Origin: Pelargonium tetragonum
Taxonomy: Eukaryota > Streptophyta > Magnoliopsida > Geraniales > Geraniaceae
Direction: 5' to 3'
DNA length: 44,625 nucleotides
NCBI GenBank assembly: GCA_036897445.1
Contig: JAYMTL010000158.1
Coordinates: 1-44,625 of the forward strand
The position numbers and the translations under genes were made by a program. Shown here one piece after another: positions 26,901 through 32,939 of the stretch; within the stretch, counting starts at the first letter, position 1, and each line of letters starts with the position of its first letter. The notes beneath the pieces are model-generated. The model searched no databases. It had not been told where the DNA came from and was given only the letters and a program-made list of their open reading frames with translations.

Positions 26901-28742
26901 TGGTTATTTAATTTGTTATACCTTTTGCTCAGAAACCTTCTACTCTTTTTTAGTTTTTGTCATAATGGTGGGTAATATTAATTACAGAATAGAAGTCAAG
27001 TTAACTTGTCAAGGGGTTTCTTTAGTGATTTTGGAATTAAAAATAGAAAGAAATTTTTTTTTTACAAAAAGTAAGTTATATTATAAGTTTTCAAGTCTTG
27101 AAATCTTAGCAATATTACAGTTTAAAGCTAGATACACAAAAGAAAGATTAACTAAACTTTGGCCAGTCTTCGTATTTGCAAAGAGGCGGAATTTCCGAAC
27201 TGTGTAAAGAAATTCCAGTAGGAATTTGTTGTCCTTAGTCCTTTTGAAAGCTATTATAAAATTGAAGTTATAAGTAACTCAAGAATAGCTAAATAAATAA
27301 TACAAAGCCCTTTAGGAAGGATTTTTAACAACAGAATTAAGAGTGAGCTACCTAAAAGAATACGTACTTAAACCTAAGGGAATCCCCTTCTTTCTGGTAA
27401 AAATGAATCCTTGTAAACTTCTTTTTTTTATACCTTTGTAATCAAGCATACCTAGAAACTTTAGTAAGTAAAAGAGCAGGATTCTTGTAAGAAAAGTTTG
27501 AGTATCCCATACAGGGGTTTCTAAAGTATATGAACTTATCCTTGTTTTTGATGAAGTCCTAACTATGTCTGCTGAAAAAGCGCATATTTCAGTAAGCAGT
27601 AACCCCTCAATTTATACCCATTCATTAGATCAAATAAGCAGCTCCTTCTTTTGAGAGCCTCTTCCTTAAGCACGAGTTATACCTAGTATAGTAAAACTTT
27701 TCCAAATTAGATATTATCCAGTTCATTTATTATCTGAGAGTCTGGGAACCCCTTTTTCTTTTAGTTCGATAGTCAAAAGCCCAGTACTCATATACCTCAG
27801 AGTACTTTCTCTATGCTACACGCCTGGAATTTAATATTATCTTTAACTCTTACGATAGGGAGCGAGGCTACTAAAGGAAATTACCCACTCCTCAGACAGT
27901 GTATTAGTTATCTATGAAATTCAATTTCTTTCTACAATATAGATTAGATGCCATTATCTTGTAAAAATTTTTACAGAAAATAGGCCTAAAAAAGTATTCG
28001 TACCTGGTTATATACATCTGTTTCTTTTTTAAGGAATGGGTTATGGATCAAAAGCAAAATTGTGATATTATTCTTTTACAACCCGATCCTGAAGAAGTAG
28101 AACTTGATTTATGAAGTCGTGAGGTGAGTTTTACGCTCCCTTATTAGGCAAGCACCTATTGCTATGGCATACCCTGAAATTAGATGCCCCTTAATTATAT
28201 AGATGAAATAAGTACATCGTCAACGGAAAAACTAAAGAGTACCTTGGAGACAGGAGCTTCTTCTTTAGAAACAAGAGACCCGGTGTAAATACGGACTTGA
28301 CAGGATTCCCTTCGATGGTAAGCAGATTTTCATGGATCAAATTTCTAATAATTTTACACGTATTAAAAGTACGAAACGGAGCATTTACGTGCCATAAAAC
28401 ACTACTTAACTTAGCCCACCTGGTAAACCTGGGGTTTTTTACATATTAGACTTTGACGTTCGATTTAATACATTTCAAAGCTCCCCTTTAGATTAGAAAA
28501 AACTAACAGGAATTCTCGCCTATTTTATTTTGTAATTTTGAATTATTCGCTTTAGAAAAGGACTTAGCTCCTCAGTTAACTTGATCGGGAATAACTCTAA
28601 GGATAAAGTATGCAGATAAGTCAAAGTCAATAAAAGATTAACTCCTAGCCTATACTTTACTAAATGTTTTCTATTATTACATAACAAACTAATTGTTAAG
28701 AGTTATATACTAAAAAATCACTCTACTTTAACTATATAAGAG

Positions 28743-28898
28743 CTACAAAACATACTCAACATAGGCTAGAGTAAGACAGGTACAGGGAAATACGGGTTTA
28801 GCTATGATACGGATACAGAGTATAATACAAAAGTAATTCAAAAATATAGGTGAATAAGTCAAATTATAAGAAACAGTTTTAGTGCCTATAGTATACGT
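28743..28898 (-). CDS. Small hydrophobic peptide of the leader-linked family (unit 5)
   Basis: Unrecognised small frame on the minus strand, 51 codons plus TAG. It begins about 55 nt downstream of the leader's CCGAC block. The first codons are ACG TAT ACT ATA, giving TYTIGTKTV, aligned with YTITPIS of unit 3 and YTRTTAAT of unit 1. The body is hydrophobic (IFLNYFCIIL at about residues 18-27) and could span a membrane once. There is no ATG at the start. ACG stands where unit 1 has ATG, and the same substitution is seen in unit 3. The frame is also open two codons upstream at ATA. Alternatives are a decayed copy, a non-AUG start, or C-to-U editing of the start codon; the last is pure inference. 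Confidence 0.3.
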   Translation of the reverse strand, partial: TYTIGTKTVSYNLTYSPIFLNYFCIILCIRIIAKPVFPCTCLTLAYVEYVL

Positions 28899-28906
28899 GA
28901 GTATAC
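28891..28906. other. Paired GTATAC palindromes
   Basis: GTATAC-GTGA-GTATAC, two copies of a self-complementary hexamer around a 4-nt loop. It overlaps the likely start codon of the unit-5 frame, so if it folds in RNA it would enclose the start region. Confidence 0.4.
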
Positions 28907-28929
28907 CTATTAAATGCCAGTAACCTCAA

Positions 28930-29020
28930 CCGCCCTCTCTAGACGTTCCGGTCGGTAAGAATGATTTACTTCTAACCCAAGGTTTATATCCTCAATAACG
29001 ATAAAAGCAGAGAGCAAGAG
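28930..29020 (-). repeat. Conserved leader, unit 5 (inverted copy)
   Basis: Read on the minus strand it contains CTTGCTCTCTGCTTTTATCG, then TTATTGAGGATATAAAC, and 47 nt after TATCG the block ACCGACCGGAACG. Unit 1 has the same order and the same 47-nt spacing. The match to TATTGCTCTTGTC...TTTATCG of units 1 and 3 is clear. A purine-rich AGAGAGGG stands where the direct copies have GGAGG. This shows the element is a mobile or duplicated unit, not just a locally slipped tandem. Confidence 0.65.
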
Positions 29021-29289
29021 ATATTATATCCCATTACTCTCTATTCCCTTAAACTTATAATAAATACTAAATAAATAGGAATATACTACACTATAACTAT
29101 AAAAGTAAATTAATATAATAAGAAATACAAGTACCTATATCTTACTATCCATACAATCAATAACTATAGAATACAGTAACTAGCTACACTGGCAACATAG
29201 GCTACAGGTAATACTGCAGCTAGGACCCATACATATTATAGCTCCTAAGAGTATATAGCTCATAAGAAACAAAAAGAAGAACAAGAAGA

Positions 29290-30430
29290 AGTGACATCTT
29301 AGCTACAGGTTGCAAGAGGATTCCCTTAGGATAGGTATCAAGATAGAGTCTCCTTTTCAGGTTTTAGGAATTCAAGTTTCAAAGAAAAAGGGCAATTTGC
29401 CGGGGACTGGGCTACTCAATTATAAAAAGCGTCTTTATATTTTTTGGGTATTTATAAGAGTAAGATTCAGACAAGTTGTGGGGGTTGAGAGTATGGGGAA
29501 TAAATAAGAAAGTAGGAGTATAGCTACAAAAGAAAGAGTAAGGCTATCAAGACCGAGAAACGCGTTATGAAAGAAAAAGCAGTAAGTCATATAGATAGTA
29601 GGGTAAGGAGTTTCCAGTAAATGAACTGAAGCCAAAGTCCTTTGTTTTCCGGTAAAGGGTAGAACTAAGGGATACGTTTTGTTGCCCCGTTTTTTAGTTA
29701 GCAAAAAAAGACCCTAAAATAGTTGAAATAGAGCTGAATATAGGGTTTCCTAGGTATAGGCAGTTTGATTTTAGTGGATACTTGTAATCTCAAGAGGTTT
29801 TATTTGCTTGTGCATTTGTCTAACTCGAATTCCCTTTTAACATCGTTTTAACAAAGCTTAAGGTACCTCCGACAGGAGTGGTAAGCAAATAGAATTTGCA
29901 AGGCAGCTACGTTTTATTTTGGGCAGTTGTATGTATCTTTTCCAAGCATGGGATTAATATTAGATTGAGGACACAAACTTATAGGTAGACTTTCCTTTCC
30001 CAGAAACTAAACAATGGATTTAACGTTAAGAAAATACTAGACCCCGGATATTCAGTACTTTATTCCTATAGATCTAGATCCCTTTAAAAGAAAACTTATT
30101 CACAAGCCTCGCTATTAAGGATACGCGCCCTATACACTGCTGAGCAAATGAAAGGGCTCCCCAAAACCTTGGGTTAAAGTACCGCTTTTTGGACCATTTA
30201 CAGAAGGGGATTGGCCTTTTTCCGAGATTTTTTACTTTTTTGTAAGTTTCGCGCTTTTTGCATAAAAAAGAAGTCCTGCAAAATTACTTAGGTAATGTCC
30301 TAAGGAAAAAAAAAATCTTGTATTTGTTTGTTGCTTTGGAATAGGCCTTGCGGGGGAGGGTTTAGGATACGAGCTATTATAGGAGTAGCAAAGGAGCTAT
30401 AGAAAAGAGAGACTGTACTCCTTTAATGTT
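29290..30430. other. Spacer between divergent units, no gene seen
   Basis: Background texture with some GC-rich strings returns here. Two overlapping frames on opposite strands (about 29,310-29,507 plus and 29,435-29,704 minus) look like chance and have no recognisable domain. The spacer separates the inverted unit 5 from direct unit 1, which point away from each other. It is the natural place for a shared bidirectional start or an origin, but no motif for either could be identified. Confidence 0.4.
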
Positions 30431-30550
30431 GTTATTGTTCCTATTGCTTATTGTATTATATTAGTAGTATTACAGTTATAGGATAGTTCTAATTGTTGTT
30501 ATAGGGTATTGTATAAGAGAATATAGGTCTTGTACTAATCGTTTAGGGGT

Positions 30551-30650
30551 ATTGCTCTTGTCTTATGTCTTTATCGGGAGTATATAAACTTAGCAGGTGC
30601 ATGATAGTGTCCCACGTTCCCGACCGCAGTGTAACGGAAGAAGGTTAACT
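30551..30650 (+). repeat. Conserved leader, unit 1
   Basis: Starts ATTGCTCTTGTCTTATGTC, then TTTATCGGGAGTATATAAAC, and 47 nt after TATCG the block CCCGACCGCAGTGTAACGG, followed by AAGAAGGTTAAC. It lies 58 nt (CCCGAC to ATG) before the unit-1 frame. The paired CCG...CGG ends of the second block could close a small stem. It could be a promoter or a structured 5' leader. Confidence 0.65.
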
Positions 30651-30676
30651 CTCTATATAGTATATAGTTTAAGGTA

Positions 30677-30799
30677 ATGTATACTTACACTAGAACAACA
30701 GCAGCAACTTCAACAACTGACCCACCAGCACTTACTTGTTCTCTTGTTTTGTTTGTTTTACTTTATTTGGATTTGTGTATTCTTGTTACTCTGTATTAG
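30677..30799 (+). CDS. Small Thr-rich/hydrophobic peptide of the leader-linked family (unit 1)
   Basis: Unrecognised 40-residue frame that starts with a true ATG and ends in TAG. Residues 1-17 are Thr/Ala-rich (MYTYTRTTAATSTTDPP). Residues 18-40 are a Leu/Val-rich stretch (SLVLFVLLYLDLCILV at about 22-37) long enough for one membrane span. The start is preceded by AAGG five bases upstream and by the conserved leader. Codon for codon its beginning aligns with unit 3 (TAT ACT TAC ACT versus TAT GCA TAC ACT). Membrane location is inferred from composition only. It is shorter than most annotated genes and could be a by-product of T-rich DNA, but conserved frame and leader argue against chance. 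Confidence 0.4.
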   Translation: MYTYTRTTAATSTTDPPALTCSLVLFVLLYLDLCILVTLY

Positions 30800-31023
30800 A
30801 TTGACTTGTATATGTAGGAGATATTCTGTATCTTACCTCTTATTATTAAGTATAGGAGTTCTCTTATAGGAGCTACTATACTCTTCTTGTAGCTAGGGGT
30901 TATGGGCTCTTGTAGCTAAATTCCCTGGCTTATTTGTCTTTTTGTTGTTCTATTGTCTTATACTTATTATAGATATAGATAGTTACTTAGTTACTTAACT
31001 TAATGAGTAGGTTTCTAAGCTAT

Positions 31024-31130
31024 ATTACTAAATGTCTTATGTGTTTATCGTTATGGAGTCTAAGGTCTTAATGGAAATAGGATTGAGTCTTTGTTACCGA
31101 CTGCAGTGTAACGGAGGTAATGTAATTAGC
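31024..31130 (+). repeat. Conserved leader, unit 2
   Basis: Contains AATGTCTTATGTGTTTATCG, then TTATGGAGTCTAAGG, and 50 nt after TATCG the block ACCGACTGCAGTGTAACGG running straight into GGAGGTAATGTAATTAG. The last part is a direct-orientation member of the dispersed AAGGTAATGTAATTA family (31,115-31,128). The ACCG...CGGAGGT ends can pair. Confidence 0.65.
31115..31128 (+). repeat. Dispersed repeat AGGTAATGTAATTA inside leader 2
   Basis: Fourteen bases identical to the reverse complement of TAATTACATTACCT found at 7707, 32,238, 32,921 and 40,566. Here it is fused to the end of the leader, which ties the dispersed family to the array. Confidence 0.55.
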
Positions 31131-31159
31131 TGTACAAGTAATTGCTAGATAGTATATCC

Positions 31160-31384
31160 ATGGCACTTAGGACAATACCAGCTTCTTCAACATCTACTTC
31201 TACTGACTTAGACTTACTTGACTTTTTGATGAGCCATGCCTCGGAGATTCCGTATTATACCCTTTTATTTTTTTGGAAAAAAGAAGGGGGAGCAGCTAAA
31301 CTAAAGAAGAAGTTGCACTCACTATATAATAATATTGACGAATTGATCCTAGAAAGACTACTGCAAAAAAAAAGAGGAGAATAA
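31160..31384 (+). CDS. 74-residue protein of the leader-linked family (unit 2), with basic tail
   Basis: Unrecognised frame from ATG (31,160) to TAA, 64 nt after the leader's ACCGAC block. An in-frame TTG at 31,142 is an alternative start. Residues 1-17 are Ser/Thr-rich (MALRTIPASSTSTSTDL). Residues 17-24 (LDLLDFLM) align with the LDFDLL of unit 3. Unlike its sisters it then continues with IPYYTLLFFWKK and a strongly basic, helix-like tail, residues about 48-74 (KEGGAAKLKKKLHSLYNN, then ILERLLQKKRGE). A run of nine A lies just before the end. The stop overlaps the start of the next frame (TAATG). This is the longest and best formed member of the family. Confidence 0.4.
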   Translation: MALRTIPASSTSTSTDLDLLDFLMSHASEIPYYTLLFFWKKEGGAAKLKKKLHSLYNNIDELILERLLQKKRGE

Positions 31385-31455
31385 TGGATACTAATTTCAA
31401 AAAAAAAATGTCTCAAACGAGAATCAGAACTCATCCACGTAGATCTCTTGGCTAG
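31384..31455 (+). CDS. Possible 23-residue basic peptide overlapping the unit-2 stop
   Basis: Its ATG shares bases with the preceding TAA (TAATG), an arrangement typical of coupled translation in bacteria and organelles. It reads MDTNFKKKMSQTRIRTHPRR then SLG and a TAG stop. It contains a run of ten A (31,399-31,408) where slippage could occur. At 23 residues it may be chance. Alternatively it is the displaced end of the basic tail of unit 2. Confidence 0.2.
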   Translation: MDTNFKKKMSQTRIRTHPRRSLG

Positions 31456-31713
31456 CTTATTACAAATTTCTTTAGGGTGCTTTCTCTCGGTCTATAGCAT
31501 AAGAAGAAACTTCCCTTCATGTAACGGATCCGCGACTCGAACTAGTTTAATCCATGAGATTCCTTCTCTTATTGTCTAAATAGGTTACTGCTGAATAGGT
31601 TAACTGTATTACCTGTACTTCTTTTTGTACTTATTGTAGCTAGCAATTAGTTGAGTATTAGATTATACTGGTTAGATTAGAGGTTCTAAGGGTTGTTCTT
31701 TCTTCTAAGAGAT

Positions 31714-31815
31714 ATTGCTCTTGTCTTCTGTCTTTATTGCTAATGAGCATACGTAAAGGGAAACCGGATAGTCTCTATTTATTTCCCGACTGTCACGAAG
31801 TAAAGGAGGTTAACT
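31714..31815 (+). repeat. Conserved leader, unit 3
   Basis: ATTGCTCTTGTCTTCTGTC with TTTATTG in place of TTTATCG, then CTAATGAGCATACG, and 50 nt later CCCGACTGTCACGAAG. It ends in TAAAGGAGGTTAAC, which contains a perfect Shine-Dalgarno-like AAAGGAGGT (31,802-31,810). The first 20 bases are nearly identical to unit 1. Confidence 0.65.
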
Positions 31816-31836
31816 TATACAGGTAGTATCCCGAGT

Positions 31837-32025
31837 ACGTATGCATACACTATAACACCAATTTCTAATTCTTCTGCTTCTGGCCTAGACTTTGACTTAC
31901 TCCTTTCTTATCTTCGATACCTGACTTATCTTTCCTTTGTTTTTGTTGACTTAGTTGGCTTACCTGCTGATTTACTTTTGACTTTCTATTGCTTTACTTC
32001 GTACCTTAGTTTGTTAGGAGCTTGA
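31837..32025 (+). CDS. 62-residue hydrophobic peptide of the leader-linked family (unit 3)
   Basis: Unrecognised frame with no in-frame ATG. It is open from 31,804 and is placed at ACG (31,837) because that codon lines up with the ATG of unit 1 (ACG TAT GCA TAC ACT versus ATG TAT ACT TAC ACT). It begins TYAYTITPISNSSASGLDFD. Two or three Leu/Phe-rich segments follow (LLLSYLRYLTYLSFVFV at about 21-37, LLLTFYCFTSYLSLLG at about 46-61). It ends in TGA; if TGA means Trp it runs four codons further to TAG. An ATG at 31,841 is in another frame and closes after four codons. A non-AUG start, an edited start or decay are all possible. Confidence 0.35.
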   Translation, partial: TYAYTITPISNSSASGLDFDLLLSYLRYLTYLSFVFVDLVGLPADLLLTFYCFTSYLSLLGA

Positions 32026-32237
32026 TTTTCTTGTTAGTAAGACAGAAGGGGATAGGAATTTGAATTATAATGGGGTAAGAGGGAATTGTCTTTACTGTAA
32101 CTGTACTAATTTCTTATATTATTAGGTATTCTAGTAGAACTATTGTCTTTCTTTTTTTGTTTATTGTCTTAGTTTACTTATCTATAGATAGGTAGTATAA
32201 TAGGTATAAATCCAGGTGGGTTGTTCCTCTTTAAGAG

Positions 32238-32252
32238 TAATTACATTACCTT
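32238..32252 (-). repeat. Dispersed 15-mer repeat (AAGGTAATGTAATTA type)
   Basis: The plus strand reads TAATTACATTACCTT. It abuts the start of the unit-4 leader, replacing the TTGCTCTTGTC phrase that begins units 1 and 3. Confidence 0.6.
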
Positions 32253-32340
32253 CTGAAGCTTATCGATAGGGAGTAGACATCCTTAATAGGTGCAGGAGTT
32301 CCTCTATGCTCCCGACTGTCACGAAGAGAAGGAGGGTCTA
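32251..32340 (+). repeat. Conserved leader, unit 4
   Basis: TTCTGAAGCTTATCGATAGG, then GAGTAGACAT, and 50 nt after TATCG the block CCCGACTGTCACGAAGAGAA followed by GGAGGG. The second block is nearly identical to that of unit 3; the first is more diverged. The 50-nt spacing is kept although the bases between are not, which suggests spacing matters. Confidence 0.6.
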
Positions 32341-32354
32341 TTCCCGAGAGTCTT

Positions 32355-32504
32355 ATGAGTATTATAGATCCTTTCTATCCCCATCACTTCTTTGCTGCTT
32401 TCTTTATTGACTGAGATTCTTTTGCCCTTGCTTTTGATTTGTTACTTGTTGCTTTGTTTTCTGACTTACTTGACTTATTACATTTGTCTTCTTGTTTGTG
32501 TTAG
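32355..32504 (+). CDS. Hydrophobic peptide of the leader-linked family (unit 4), one in-frame TGA
   Basis: Starts at ATG 44 nt after the leader's CCCGAC and runs to TAG in 49 sense positions with a single TGA at codon 20. Under a TGA=Trp code it would be one peptide: MSIIDPFYPHHFFAAFFID, W, then DSFALAFDLLLVALFSDLLD and a short end. ALAFDLLL resembles LDFDLLL of unit 3. If TGA is a stop, only 19 residues are made. A longer frame overlaps in the +1 register (32,392-32,616), so the true frame is uncertain. Confidence 0.25.
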
Positions 32505-32616
32505 AGTTTTCATTATAAGGAATAGGAAGAAGGAAAAGAGAATAGGTTTACAAGTAATGGGCCTTGTTCTTTATATTGTTTTGGGTAGAATCTTGTATAA
32601 CAGGTGGGTAGTATAG
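32392..32616 (+). CDS. Alternative frame of unit 4: 74-residue hydrophobic peptide with basic loop
   Basis: Unrecognised. The frame is open from 32,368 and can start at TTG (32,392). Residues 1-37 are almost wholly hydrophobic (LLPLLLICYLLLCFLTYL at about 10-27), residues 43-50 are basic (RNRKKEKR), and 52-65 are hydrophobic again, so a two-span membrane peptide is conceivable. FLTYLTYYI recalls RYLTYLSFV of unit 3 in composition. It competes with the ATG frame beginning at 32,355. T-rich DNA favours such translations by chance. Confidence 0.25.
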   Translation: MLLSLLTEILLPLLLICYLLLCFLTYLTYYICLLVCVRVFIIRNRKKEKRIGLQVMGLVLYIVLGRILYNRWVV

Positions 32617-32655
32617 ATAAATAGGTTATAGTCTTACCTCAGGCTCTCTGCAGTT

Positions 32656-32715
32656 ACTATTGGATAGGGAGGATATATAAACTAATAGGGTAGAGGAGTG
32701 TCTTTGTTGTTAAGC
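32656..32715 (+). repeat. Degenerate leader, unit 6
   Basis: GGGAGGATATATAAACTAAT followed by AGGGTAGAGGAGTGTC matches GGGAGTATATAAACTTAGCAGG...AGTGTC of unit 1. It runs into GTCTTTGTTGTTAAGCTGAA, comparable with GTCTTTGTTACCGACTGCA of unit 2. The CCGAC block itself is lost. No family-like frame follows; a minus-strand frame (32,657-32,848) overlaps it. It looks like the worn end of the array. Confidence 0.45.
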
Positions 32716-32920
32716 TGAATTCCTTATTTATTCTCTCTAAAAGTAAGTAACTCAAGAAATCCGTAGTATAAAAGGCCTTAAAAAGTCGAAATGTAAAAAT
32801 GATACCTAAAAAGCAAAAAAAAAGTCTTCTAGATAGTAACATTAGCATTGTTTCATTTCTTTTGTATTCCGGATTTCTTTCTCTGTTATGGGCTTACAGG
32901 AAATGAAAGGTAATTAGTTG

Positions 32921-32935
32921 TAATTACATTACCTT
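32921..32935 (-). repeat. Dispersed 15-mer repeat (AAGGTAATGTAATTA type)
   Basis: The plus strand reads TAATTACATTACCTT, identical to the copies at 7707, 32,238 and 40,566. It marks the right-hand edge of the array, after which GC clusters return. Confidence 0.6.
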
Positions 32936-32939
32936 TGTT

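Larger units (their letters stand above)
18350..28620. other. Gene-free background with GC micro-clusters
   Basis: No gene is supported. The longest open frame of the whole window (94 codons from a TTG at 21,086) lies here, but it has an overlapping antisense frame, no ATG and no recognisable domain. Clusters are thinner between about 23.7 and 24.4 kb and 25.2 and 25.7 kb. The stretch contains one exact member of the AAGGTAACGAAGTTA family at 18,614, a perfect short hairpin at 23,890, and two strings resembling conserved small-subunit rRNA segments (20,583-20,596 and 20,947-20,956). Confidence 0.55.
28620..29290 (-). other. A-rich, cluster-free island (inverted unit)
   Basis: The GC clusters stop here. 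The plus strand is A-rich and the minus strand T-rich, the mirror image of the array at 30.43-32.94 kb. It carries the inverted copy of the conserved leader (28,930-29,020) and the short minus-strand frame that follows it. The change in composition on both sides fits a discrete unit of the same family lying in opposite orientation. Confidence 0.5.

Noticed and set aside
26965-27207. 80-codon plus-strand frame with a true ATG
   Set aside because: It contains an A/T homopolymer-derived Phe run, matches no family and lies in background.
29310-29704. Two frames overlapping on opposite strands in the spacer
   Set aside because: They overlap antisense, are of chance length and show no family resemblance to the array peptides.
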